DNA of 23,382 nt. Source: DASRTE01 sp035316885. Lineage in GTDB: Bacteria; Actinomycetota; Actinomycetes; Jiangellales; Jiangellaceae. Location of the stretch: the NCBI GenBank assembly GCA_035316885.1, contig DATHII010000056.1, forward strand, positions 1 through 23,382, read 5' to 3'. This document shows, piece by piece, positions 8,434 through 15,219 of this stretch. Each line of letters begins with the position of its first letter. Position 1 is the stretch's first letter. Below the pieces are notes generated by a model that searched no databases, had not been told where the DNA came from, and saw nothing but the letters and a program-made list of their open reading frames with translations. A program made the translations under genes and the position numbers.

Positions 8434-9708
8434 CTAGCCGCGCGGGTAGGCCGGATGCCTGGCGACCAGCGCCGCCACCGCCTCGCCGATCTCACGGCCC
8501 GCCGTGCCGTCCAGGTCGCGCACCGCACGGGCGATCAGCGACGCCACCTCCTTCATGTCGCCCTCCGCCATGCCCTGCGTGGTGACCGACGGCGTCCCGA
8601 CCCTGAGGCCGGAGGCCGTCATCGGCGGCTGGGGGTCGAACGGGATGGCGTTCTTGTTCAGCGTGATCCGCGCGGCGTCGCAGCGTGTCTCGGCGTCGGC
8701 GCCGGTGACGCCGACGGGTCGGAGGTCGATCAGCGCGAGGTGGGTGTCGGTGCCACCGGAGACCGGGCGCATGCCCTCCGCCGCCAGCCCTTCGGCCAAC
8801 GCCTGCGCGTTGGCGATGACCTGGCGGGCGTAGGCCTGGTACGCGGGCTGCATGGCCTCACGCAGCGCGACGGCCTTCGCTGCCACGGCGTGCATCAGCG
8901 GGCCGCCCTGCGTGAACGGGAACACCGCCTTGTCGATCTTCTTGGCGTGCTCTTCCTTGCAGACGATCATGCCGCCGCGAGGGCCGCGCAGGACCTTGTG
9001 GGTCGTGAAGCAGACGACGTCGGCGTAGGGCACCGGGCTCGGGATCGCTCGGCCCGCGACCAGCCCGATGAAATGGGCGGCATCGACCATGAGGACCGCC
9101 CCGACCTCGTCGGCGATCTCCCGGAAGGCGGCGAAGTCGATCAGGCGCGGGTAGGCCGTTGCCCCGCAGATGATCATCTTGGGACGGTGCTCGACGGCCA
9201 GGTCGCGGACCTCGTCGTAGTCGATCAGCTCCGTCTGCTCGTTCACGCCGTAGGAGACGATGTCGAACCACTTGCCGGAGAAATTGACCTTTGAGCCGTG
9301 GGTGAGGTGGCCGCCGTGGGGCAACGACATCGCCAGCACGGTGTCGCCGGGCACCGTGAACGCCGCGTAGGCGGCCAGGTTGGCGCTGGCGCCGGAATGG
9401 GGCTGCATGTTCACGTGCTCGGCAGCGAACAGATCCTTGGCCCGGGCGATGCCGAGCTCCTCGGCCTTGTCGACCTCGGCGCATCCGCCGTAGTAGCGCC
9501 GGCCGGGATAGCCCTCGGCATACTTGTTCGACAGCGTCGAGCCGAGCGCCGCCAGGACCGCCGGTGAGGTGAGGTTCTCACTGGCGATGAGCTGGAGCCC
9601 ACCGCGTAACCGGTCCAGCTCATTGAGGACCACGCTCGCGATCTCGGGGTCCTCGGCCTCGAGGGCGGTGAAGTCCGGGCCCCAGAAGGGGACGTCGGCA
9701 TCGGTCAT
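8434..9708 (-). CDS. glyA: Serine hydroxymethyltransferase
   Basis: PLP enzyme interconverting serine and glycine while loading tetrahydrofolate with a one-carbon unit. The 424 residues carry the substrate-binding segments ENLTSPAVLAALGS and NKYAEGYPGRRYYGG, the PLP-stacking HSGASAN (about 104-110), Asp209 and His212 in VDAAHFIGL, and the Schiff-base Lys238 in FTTHKVLRGPRGG. The usual TTTTHKTLRGP is slightly altered (CFTTHKVLRGP), which is not expected to change chemistry. The ATG has GGGAG 7 nt upstream. It lies 41 nt after tsaC. That gap is too short for a glycine riboswitch, and none is seen. Confidence 0.96.
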   Translation of the reverse strand: MTDADVPFWGPDFTALEAEDPEIASVVLNELDRLRGGLQLIASENLTSPAVLAALGSTLSNKYAEGYPGRRYYGGCAEVDKAEELGIARAKDLFAAEHVNMQPHSGASANLAAYAAFTVPGDTVLAMSLPHGGHLTHGSKVNFSGKWFDIVSYGVNEQTELIDYDEVRDLAVEHRPKMIICGATAYPRLIDFAAFREIADEVGAVLMVDAAHFIGLVAGRAIPSPVPYADVVCFTTHKVLRGPRGGMIVCKEEHAKKIDKAVFPFTQGGPLMHAVAAKAVALREAMQPAYQAYARQVIANAQALAEGLAAEGMRPVSGGTDTHLALIDLRPVGVTGADAETRCDAARITLNKNAIPFDPQPPMTASGLRVGTPSVTTQGMAEGDMKEVASLIARAVRDLDGTAGREIGEAVAALVARHPAYPRG

Positions 9709-9749
9709 GAAGGCACTCCCGGGTGCGGGCGGACGGAACCGGCCTCACT

Positions 9750-10406
9750 CTACGGCGACGGCATTGCCTGCGCGGTCTCGGGCACGACCTCACGGAGCAG
9801 TTCGAGGGACACCGCTCCCTCCCGCAGGACGCGAGGGACGGGTCCGGTCACATCGACGATCGTCGAGGGGGCGTCGTCGTCGGTCGGATAGGAGTCCAGG
9901 TAGACCGCGACGGCCTCCCCCAGCTGGTCGCGTGCCTGCTCGCCGGAGCGTGCCGCCGGTCGGCCGGAGCGGTTGGCGCTGCTGACGGCCATCGGCCCCG
10001 TCTCGCGGAGCACCTCGATCGCGACCGGGTGCAGTGGCATCCGGACCGCAACCGTGCCGCCCGCATCGCCGAGATCCCAGCGCAGCGACGGCTGCTGGCG
10101 GCAGACGATCGTGAGACCGCCCGGCCAGAACGCCTCGACCAGCTCGGCGATCACTCCGCCGGTCTGGGCGGAAACGCCCGTCAGCGTCGACAGCGACCCG
10201 ACCAGGACCGGCACCGGGAGATCACGGCCGCGCCCCTTGGCGGCCAGCAGGGCCGTGACGGCCTCGGCGCTGAAGGCGTCGCAGCCGAGCCCGTAGACCG
10301 TGTCGGTCGGAACCACGACGAGCTTGCCCTGGCGCACGGCGCGAACCGCCGATGCGATGCCCCGGGTGCGCTGAACGGGGTCGTTGCAGTCGTAGGTGCG
10401 GCTCAC
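9750..10406 (-). CDS. tsaC: L-threonylcarbamoyladenylate synthase (Sua5/YrdC/TsaC)
   Basis: Makes threonylcarbamoyl-AMP from threonine, bicarbonate and ATP for the t6A modification at position 37 of ANN-decoding tRNAs. YrdC-domain motifs are PTDTVYGLGCDAF, the basic KGRGRDLPVPVLV strand, SSANRSG and STIVDV. At 218 residues it is the short type without the extra Sua5 C-terminal domain. The frame can be opened at a TTG (10415), but the GTG at 10406 is preferred. It begins right before the SRTYDCNDP segment, and a TAGATT -10-like box lies exactly 7 nt before it with no Shine-Dalgarno, as in actinobacterial leaderless genes. It lies 39 nt after prmC. Confidence 0.92.
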   Translation of the reverse strand: MSRTYDCNDPVQRTRGIASAVRAVRQGKLVVVPTDTVYGLGCDAFSAEAVTALLAAKGRGRDLPVPVLVGSLSTLTGVSAQTGGVIAELVEAFWPGGLTIVCRQQPSLRWDLGDAGGTVAVRMPLHPVAIEVLRETGPMAVSSANRSGRPAARSGEQARDQLGEAVAVYLDSYPTDDDAPSTIVDVTGPVPRVLREGAVSLELLREVVPETAQAMPSP

Positions 10407-10413
10407 GGGCCGC

Positions 10414-10419
10414 AATCTA
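10414..10419 (-). promoter_or_regulatory. Candidate -10 box of a leaderless tsaC transcript
   Basis: The minus-strand hexamer TAGATT matches the actinobacterial TANNNT -10 consensus. It is followed by 7 nt and then the GTG chosen as the tsaC start, so the first transcribed base would be the G of the start codon. No -35 element is evident. Upstream transcription through prmC is also possible, so this may be an internal promoter. Confidence 0.4.
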
Positions 10420-10445
10420 GCGGCGGGAAGATCCCGGCCGGTCGG

Positions 10446-11291
10446 TCAGGGGCCGGTGCGGCGGGCAGAGACGTAGCGCGGGCGGCCGGCGAGGTCGGCG
10501 TGGTCCGCCACGTCCTCCCAACAGCTCGGATCGGCGAACAGTGCGGGCGCCGCCACGCCCTGGACGTCGGCGTGCTCCGCGAACAGGTATCCGCCCGGTC
10601 GCAACAGCCGGGCCGCCGTCCGCTCGAGGACGCGCATCGCGTCGAGCCCGTCCGGACCGGACCACAGAGCGGGAGCCGGGTCGTAGTTCGCGACCTCGGG
10701 ATCGCGCACCACGGCTCCGAGCGGGACGTACGGCGGGTTCGCGACGACGATGTCGACGGTCCCGGTGAACTCCAGCAGGCACCGCTCCACGTCCGTGTGG
10801 TGGGCCACGACGCGCGAGCCGGCGACGTTGCGGCGCAGCCAGGCGACCGCGGTGTCCTCGGCCTCGACCGCGTGGATCTCGGCCTCGGGAACTTCGTCCG
10901 CAACGGCCAGCGCGATGGCGCCCGACCCTGCGTACAGGTCGACGATCAGCGGCCGGTCGAGCGTCTGGGCGACCTCGACGGCAGCCCCGGCCGTGACCTC
11001 CGTCTCGGGGCGGGGGATGAAGACGCCCGGGCCGACGTCGACCTCGATGTGACGGAACGCTGCCCGGCCGGTCAGGTGCTGCAGCGGCTCGCGGGCGGCC
11101 CGGCGGGCCACGAGGGCGTCGTAAGCCGCGGCATCGAGGGTCTTGTGGTGAACGAGCTCGCCGCGGCCGACACCCAGCACATGCGCGGCTAGCGCCTCGG
11201 CGTCATGGCGCGGCGACGACACGCCCGCTGCAGCAAGCACCTTGGTCGCCCGCTTCACGGCCTGCCGCACCGTGATCGTGGCCACCGTCAC
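10446..11291 (-). CDS. prmC: Release factor glutamine methyltransferase
   Basis: SAM-dependent enzyme that methylates the Gln of the GGQ motif in release factors. The 281 residues comprise an N-terminal helical substrate-binding domain (1-80, with EPLQHLTGRAAF) and a Rossmann methyltransferase domain with FIPRPETE (91-98), the SAM loop DLYAGSGAIALAVA (118-131) and the catalytic NPPY (185-188). The GTG start overlaps the prfA stop by four bases (GTGA), so the methyltransferase is translated right behind its substrate. That adjacency supports the call. Confidence 0.95.
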   Translation of the reverse strand: MTVATITVRQAVKRATKVLAAAGVSSPRHDAEALAAHVLGVGRGELVHHKTLDAAAYDALVARRAAREPLQHLTGRAAFRHIEVDVGPGVFIPRPETEVTAGAAVEVAQTLDRPLIVDLYAGSGAIALAVADEVPEAEIHAVEAEDTAVAWLRRNVAGSRVVAHHTDVERCLLEFTGTVDIVVANPPYVPLGAVVRDPEVANYDPAPALWSGPDGLDAMRVLERTAARLLRPGGYLFAEHADVQGVAAPALFADPSCWEDVADHADLAGRPRYVSARRTGP

Positions 11292-12361
11292 CCCCGGCCG
11301 GCCATGCGCTCGGCGGCGTCGGCGTCGACGAGTGCCTGGATCACGGCGTCGAGGTCACCGTCGAGTACGGCGTCGAGGTTGTGGGCCTTGAACCCGACCC
11401 GGTGGTCGGAGATCCGGTTCTCGGGGAAGTTGTATGTCCGGACCCGCTCGGACCGGTCGACGGTACGGACCTGGCTGCGCCGCTCGGCGGACGCCGCCGC
11501 CTCGGCTTCCTCCTGTGCGGCCGCCAGCAACCGGGCTCGCAGGATGCGCAGAGCCTGCTCCTTGTTCTGAAGTTGGCTCTTCTCGTTCTGGCATGAGACG
11601 ACGATTCCCGTCGGCAGATGAGTGATGCGCACCGCGGAGTCGGTGGTGTTGACGCTCTGGCCGCCGGGGCCGGACGAGCGGTAGACGTCGATGCGAAGGT
11701 CGGCGGGGTTGAGCTCGACGTCCGCTTCGTCCTCCGCCTCCGGCATGACCAGCACGCCCGCCGCCGACGTGTGGATCCGCCCCTGGCTCTCGGTCACAGG
11801 CACGCGCTGCACGCGGTGAACGCCGCCCTCGTACTTCAGCCGAGCGAACGGCGCCGCACCCGCCTCGGGCGTGCCCTTCGCCTTGACCGCGACCGAGACG
11901 TCCTTGTAGCCGCCGAGGTCGGACTCCTCGGCGTCGAGGATCTCGGTGCGCCAGTTCGCCCGCTCGGCGAAGCGCAGATACATCCGCAACAGGTCGGCGG
12001 CGAACAGCGCGGACTCCTCTCCGCCCTCACCGGCCTTGATCTCGAGAATCACGTCCCGGTCGTCGTTGGGGTCGCGCGGGAGCAGAAGGGTCCGCAGGCG
12101 CTCCTCGAGCTCGGCCCGGCGAACGGCCAGCTGCTCGGCCTCGGCGGCGAAGCCGGGGTCGTCGGCGGCAAGCTCACGTGCTGCCTGCTCGTCCTCGCCC
12201 GTACGCCGCCACGCATCGTACGCCCGCACGATCGCGCCCAGCTCTGCGTAGCGCCGGCCAAGCCGCCGGGCTCGGCCCTGGTCGGCGTGAACCGCCGGGT
12301 CGGCGAGCCGCCGTTCGAGCTCGGCGTGCTCGGCCACCAGGTCCTCGACCCGCTCGAACAC
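11288..12361 (-). CDS. prfA: Peptide chain release factor 1
   Basis: Class I release factor that recognises UAA and UAG. The 357 residues show the codon-reading PVT motif (188-190) inside RVPVTESQGRIHTS, the typical RF1 tripeptide, and the catalytic GGQ (233-235) in SSGPGGQSVNTTDSAVRITH, the target of PrmC. The N-terminal helical domain (1-100) and GEGGEES segment are normal. The start is GTG, with a GAGGAGGAG Shine-Dalgarno just upstream. It is separated from rpmE by a strong terminator and an 86-bp palindrome, and no TANNNT promoter is visible in that gap. Confidence 0.97.
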   Translation of the reverse strand: MFERVEDLVAEHAELERRLADPAVHADQGRARRLGRRYAELGAIVRAYDAWRRTGEDEQAARELAADDPGFAAEAEQLAVRRAELEERLRTLLLPRDPNDDRDVILEIKAGEGGEESALFAADLLRMYLRFAERANWRTEILDAEESDLGGYKDVSVAVKAKGTPEAGAAPFARLKYEGGVHRVQRVPVTESQGRIHTSAAGVLVMPEAEDEADVELNPADLRIDVYRSSGPGGQSVNTTDSAVRITHLPTGIVVSCQNEKSQLQNKEQALRILRARLLAAAQEEAEAAASAERRSQVRTVDRSERVRTYNFPENRISDHRVGFKAHNLDAVLDGDLDAVIQALVDADAAERMAGRG

Positions 12362-12384
12362 GACTCCTCCTCCTCGCTCTGTCA

Positions 12385-12470
12385 GTTGATCACGTTCACC
12401 ATGCTCGTCGACGGTTCACCAGGTTCCAGAACCTGGTGAACGGTCCACCAGGGTGGTGAACGTGATCAAC
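12385..12470. repeat. 86-bp near-perfect palindrome between rpmE terminator and prfA
   Basis: A single dyad centred at 12427/12428 organises the whole element. Positions 12385-12401 (GTTGATCACGTTCACCA) pair perfectly with 12454-12470, and 12414-12426 (GTTCACCAGGTTC) pair perfectly with 12429-12441. The intervening 12 positions pair at 7, giving 37 of 42 pairs and a 2-nt tip. The octamer GTTCACCA occurs at 12394 and 12414, and its complement TGGTGAAC at 12434 and 12454, so the four copies are exactly 20 bp apart. The element begins 23 nt upstream of the prfA start codon and ends 10 nt past the rpmE terminator. It has no U-tract and so is not a classical terminator. It could be a REP-like extragenic element, an operator or an mRNA structure. 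Confidence 0.9.
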
Positions 12471-12480
12471 GGACACGGTG

Positions 12481-12528
12481 ACAAAACAGAGCGGGCGCCG
12501 GCCGGGAGAGTCCCGTGCCGGCGCCCGC
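12481..12528 (-). terminator. Intrinsic terminator of rpmE
   Basis: A 12-bp perfect GC stem (12491-12502 with 12517-12528, arm GCGGGCGCCGGC) continues, past a single bulged base, into a 5-bp inner stem (CGGGA/TCCCG) closed by a 3-nt loop. On the minus strand it is followed by TCTGTTTTGT, a U-rich tail. It begins 8 nt after the rpmE stop codon. This is an unusually textbook Rho-independent terminator for a high-GC genome. Confidence 0.92.
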
Positions 12529-12536
12529 CGTGACAG

Positions 12537-12758
12537 CTACTTCGCGTCTGCCTTCTTCTTGCCGTACCGCGACTCGAAGCGGGCCACCCGGCCGCCGGTG
12601 TCGAGGATCTTCTGCTTGCCCGTGTAGAACGGGTGGCAGTTCGAACAGACGTCGGCGTGGATGCTGCCGTTCTTCGCGGTGCTACGAGTGATGAACGTGT
12701 TACCACAGGTGCAGGTGACCGTGGTCTCCACGTACGCGGGGTGGATGCCGGGCTTCAA
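12537..12758 (-). CDS. rpmE: 50S ribosomal protein bL31 (zinc-binding form)
   Basis: Large-subunit ribosomal protein at the subunit interface. The 73 residues begin KPGIHPAYVE after the initiator and contain the zinc ligands Cys16, Cys18, Cys38 and Cys41 (CTC and CSNC), so this is the C+ form and not the zinc-free paralogue induced by Zur. The HPFYTGKQKILDTGGRVARFESRYG segment is typical. Start choice: the frame extends upstream to 12860, but bL31 starts at the TTG at 12758, which has GAGGAGA about 5 nt upstream and gives the normal length. It is followed directly by a strong intrinsic terminator and appears to be monocistronic. Confidence 0.95.
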   Translation of the reverse strand: MKPGIHPAYVETTVTCTCGNTFITRSTAKNGSIHADVCSNCHPFYTGKQKILDTGGRVARFESRYGKKKADAK

Positions 12759-12833
12759 CTGTTCTCCTCGGGTCGAGTGGCGCCGGGTCGCCCGCGCGAT
12801 TACAACGGGCGTGAACCGGACCGACATACGAGT

Positions 12834-12851
12834 GTGCCAGGAAACTGGCAC
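12834..12851 (-). terminator. Hairpin downstream of rho, possible terminator
   Basis: GTGCCAG (12834-12840) and CTGGCAC (12845-12851) form a perfect 7-bp stem with a 4-nt loop, 42 nt after the rho stop and upstream of rpmE. There is no U-tract on the minus strand, so it could be a tail-less actinobacterial terminator or part of the rpmE leader. The remaining sequence between rho and rpmE (12759-12893) shows nothing else I can support. Confidence 0.4.
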
Positions 12852-12893
12852 GTCTCCCAAACGCGGCCGGCCACCTCGGCATTCCCCCAGGTC

Positions 12894-14924
12894 TCAGTCG
12901 TCCTCGCGCGTCGACCCGCTCAGTGTCGGGGTCGTCTTCTGGACCTGCATGAGGAACTCGACATTGCTCTTGGTGGACTTGAGCTTGTCCAGGAGCAGCT
13001 CGATGGCCTGCTGCGGGTCGAGCGCCGAGAGCACCCGGCGCAGCTGCCACATGACGGCGAGCTCCTCGCGCGAGACCAGGATCTCCTCGCGACGGGTGCC
13101 CGACGCGTCGACGTCGACGGCGGGGAAGATCCGCTTGTCGGCGAGGTCGCGGCGCAGCCGGAGCTCCATGTTGCCGGTGCCCTTGAACTCCTCGAAGATC
13201 ACCTCGTCCATGCGCGAGCCGGTCTCGACGAGTGCTGTGGAGATGATCGTCAGCGACCCACCGTGCTCGATGTTGCGAGCTGCGCCGAAGAACCGCTTCG
13301 GCGGGTAGAGCGCACTGGAGTCCACGCCGCCGGAGAGGATCCGGCCGCTGGCGGGTGCGGCAAGGTTGTACGCGCGCCCCAGCCGGGTGATCGAGTCGAG
13401 CAGCACGACGACGTCGCCGCCGAGCTCGACCAGGCGCTTCGCCCGTTCGATCGCGAGCTCGGCCACCGTGGTGTGATCCTCGGCCGGACGGTCGAAGGTC
13501 GAGGCGATGACCTCACCCTTCACCGCGCGCTGCATGTCCGTGACCTCCTCTGGCCGCTCGTCGACGAGGACGACCATGAGGTGGGTCTCGGGGTTGTTCG
13601 CCGTGATGGCGTTCGCAATTGCCTGCAGGATCAGCGTCTTGCCGGCCTTCGACGGCGACACGATCAGGCCTCGCTGACCCTTGCCGATCGGGGCCACCAG
13701 GTCGATGACCCGCGTCGAGACGATGCCGGGCTCGGTCTCGAGCCGCAGCCGGTCCTGCGGGTACAGCGGCGTGAGTTTCGAGAACTCCGGCCGATGCTGC
13801 GCGGGCTCCGGGTCGGCGCCGTTGACCGTGTCTACGCGGACCAGAGCGTTGAACTTCTGCTGCTTCTCGCCCTCTCGGGGCTGGCGCACCACGCCGGTAA
13901 CGGCGTCGCCCTTGCGCAGACCGTTGCGCCGGACCATGGCCAGCGACACGTACACGTCGTTCGGACCGGGCAGGTAGCCGGAGGTTCGGACGAACGCGTA
14001 GTTGTCGAGGATGTCGAGGATGCCGGCCACCGGGATGAGCACGTCGTCCTCGGAGACCTGTGGCTCGTCCACGCGGTCGCGGTTGCCGCCACGGCGGTCG
14101 CGGTCGCGGTTGCTGCCCCGACGGTCGCGACGCCGGCGTCGGTTGCGCCCGCGGTCGCCGTCCTCGTCGTCGTCGCGCGGGCCTTGCTGGCTGCTGGAGC
14201 GCTCACCCTGGCCACCGGGTCGGCGGTCCCCGTTCTGGTCGTCACGACGGTCGCCGGGACCGGCGGAGCGGCGATCCTGCTGGTCGCCGCGGGCCGCCCG
14301 AGCCTGACCGTCGCGGTCCTGCGAGTCGCGACGGTTCTCGCCGCGTTCGCGAGCGGCGGCGTCGCCACGGCTCTGTCCGCCACGCGATCCGCCGTCGCGG
14401 GCATCGCCACTGGCTTCGTTGTCGCGGGCCTCGCCACTGGCTTCGTTGTCGCGGGCCTCGCCCTCGCGGGTGTCAGTGGGCTGGGCCGTCCCCGCGCGGG
14501 GGTCGCTGGCGCCGAACGCATCATCGCGACGGTCGCCGGCGTCGAACATCTCGCGGTTCTGGTCGCTGCTGAACCGACGCTCGGTGCCGCGGTCGGCGAC
14601 TGGCGTCGACGACCCGCCCAGCTCGTCCGCGGTCTCGATCCGGGTCGCCGACACCGCTGACTGCGAGGCGCCCGACGAGGTGGCGTCGACCGGCGCGCCG
14701 GTGGCACCACCCTGGGCCGTCCGGATCGCGTCGACGAGTTGGCTCTTTCGCATCCGGCCGGTGCCGGTGATGCCCAGGCTGCCCGCCAGTTGCTGTAGCT
14801 CGGCCAGCACCATGCCGTCGAGACCAGCCGCACGACGGCGGCGGGGCTTGTCGGTGGTGGCAGCGTCGCCCGAGGAGGCCTCGGGTGTCGGCTCCGAGAC
14901 TCCATAGAGATCAGTGTTTGTCAC
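12894..14924 (-). CDS. rho: Transcription termination factor Rho (actinobacterial, with N-terminal insertion)
   Basis: Hexameric RNA-dependent ATPase that ends transcription. The 676 residues have four parts: an N-terminal helical domain (about 35-70, LAELQQLAGSLGITG and MRKSQLVDAI); a low-complexity insertion (about 73-286) rich in Arg, Asp, Gly, Ser and Gln; an RNA-binding cold-shock-like domain from about 290 (GILDILDNYAFVRTSGYLPG); and the ATPase core with Walker A SPSKAGKT (423-430) and the Walker B strand DVVVLLDSITRLGRAYN. Such insertions are usual in high-GC Gram-positive Rho and aid termination on structured RNA. The GTG start has AAGGA 7 nt upstream. A hairpin-rich leader precedes it, and E. 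coli rho is known to be autoregulated through its leader. Confidence 0.97.
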   Translation of the reverse strand: MTNTDLYGVSEPTPEASSGDAATTDKPRRRRAAGLDGMVLAELQQLAGSLGITGTGRMRKSQLVDAIRTAQGGATGAPVDATSSGASQSAVSATRIETADELGGSSTPVADRGTERRFSSDQNREMFDAGDRRDDAFGASDPRAGTAQPTDTREGEARDNEASGEARDNEASGDARDGGSRGGQSRGDAAARERGENRRDSQDRDGQARAARGDQQDRRSAGPGDRRDDQNGDRRPGGQGERSSSQQGPRDDDEDGDRGRNRRRRRDRRGSNRDRDRRGGNRDRVDEPQVSEDDVLIPVAGILDILDNYAFVRTSGYLPGPNDVYVSLAMVRRNGLRKGDAVTGVVRQPREGEKQQKFNALVRVDTVNGADPEPAQHRPEFSKLTPLYPQDRLRLETEPGIVSTRVIDLVAPIGKGQRGLIVSPSKAGKTLILQAIANAITANNPETHLMVVLVDERPEEVTDMQRAVKGEVIASTFDRPAEDHTTVAELAIERAKRLVELGGDVVVLLDSITRLGRAYNLAAPASGRILSGGVDSSALYPPKRFFGAARNIEHGGSLTIISTALVETGSRMDEVIFEEFKGTGNMELRLRRDLADKRIFPAVDVDASGTRREEILVSREELAVMWQLRRVLSALDPQQAIELLLDKLKSTKSNVEFLMQVQKTTPTLSGSTREDD
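14404..14457 (-). repeat. 27-bp tandem repeat inside the Rho insertion domain
   Basis: Two exact, adjacent copies of a 27-bp unit (14404-14430 and 14431-14457) encode two consecutive EARDNEASG nonapeptides around residues 156-174 of Rho. A degenerate third piece follows. The frame is kept, so copy-number change would only lengthen or shorten the disordered insertion. Confidence 0.9.
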
Positions 14925-14944
14925 TCAAGGTCCTTCCTGGACCG

Positions 14945-14991
14945 GCGCCGGCCAGAGAGCCGGCGCGTGAAACGCCCGGGGACACCCCGGG
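14945..14991 (-). promoter_or_regulatory. Two GC hairpins in the rho leader
   Basis: Two perfect stems stand side by side upstream of the rho ribosome site. GCGCCGGC (14945-14952) pairs with 14959-14966 (8 bp, 6-nt loop), and CCCGGGG (14975-14981) pairs with CCCCGGG (14985-14991) (7 bp, 3-nt loop). The nearer stem ends 20 nt before the GTG start, just above the AAGGA site. They may act in autoregulation of rho or as attenuators; the sequence does not say which. The rest of the 295-bp gap back to thrB holds a candidate promoter box and a candidate thrB terminator. Confidence 0.6.
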
Positions 14992-15133
14992 TCTGAGGTG
15001 CACGCGGCGCTTGCTGAGTAGTCGTCCCCCTCGATACGGCCTGACCGTACGTGCTGAGTGCGGAGTCCTACAGCGGAGTGGACCCGCGTCCAAGGGATTG
15101 CCGACCGGCCCGGAGGGCGTCGGTGCGTCACCG

Positions 15134-15139
15134 AGAGTA
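15134..15139 (-). promoter_or_regulatory. Candidate -10 box for rho
   Basis: The minus-strand hexamer TACTCT fits TANNNT and would give a leader of about 200 nt containing both hairpins. No -35 match is seen 16-18 nt upstream. A second hexamer, TACGGT (15049 down to 15044), is an alternative. Confidence 0.3.
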
Positions 15140-15163
15140 ACACGCGCAGCCGACTGCGTACCT

Positions 15164-15179
15164 ACCGGATCGGTCCGGT
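15164..15179 (-). terminator. Hairpin downstream of thrB, possible terminator
   Basis: ACCGGA (15164-15169) and TCCGGT (15174-15179) form a 6-bp stem with a TCGG loop, about 40 nt after the thrB stop and upstream of the candidate rho promoter. There is no U-tract. The position between two units suits a terminator, but the stem is short. Confidence 0.35.
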
Positions 15180-15219
15180 CGCAACCGTGTCGTGATCATC
15201 TCGGCCCATTTGCCCCTCG

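Noticed and set aside
7129..9294. A 721-codon plus-strand open frame across wecA and glyA, with similar long plus-strand frames at 195-1463, 3153-4562 and 12633-14660
   Set aside because: These are antisense to well-recognised genes, have biased Arg/Ala/Asp/Gly composition with no motif, and are expected from high-GC codon bias in the opposite frame.
12385..12470. The palindrome as an SOS (LexA) box or as a second terminator
   Set aside because: The inner dyad is GTTC-CA-GAAC, the reverse order of the actinobacterial GAAC-N4-GTTC box, and no U-tract follows on either strand.
12416..12706. Minus-strand 96-codon frame covering rpmE's end and the palindrome
   Set aside because: It is a different register over rpmE, its terminator and the palindrome, with no protein-like pattern.
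12759..12860. Longer N-terminus for bL31
   Set aside because: The family is about 70-80 residues, and the TTG at 12758 has a strong Shine-Dalgarno and the conserved KPGIHP start.
15012..15059. Two direct copies of TGCTGAGT 40 bp apart in the rho leader
   Set aside because: Eight-base direct repeats in 300 bp with no symmetry or promoter context are close to chance.
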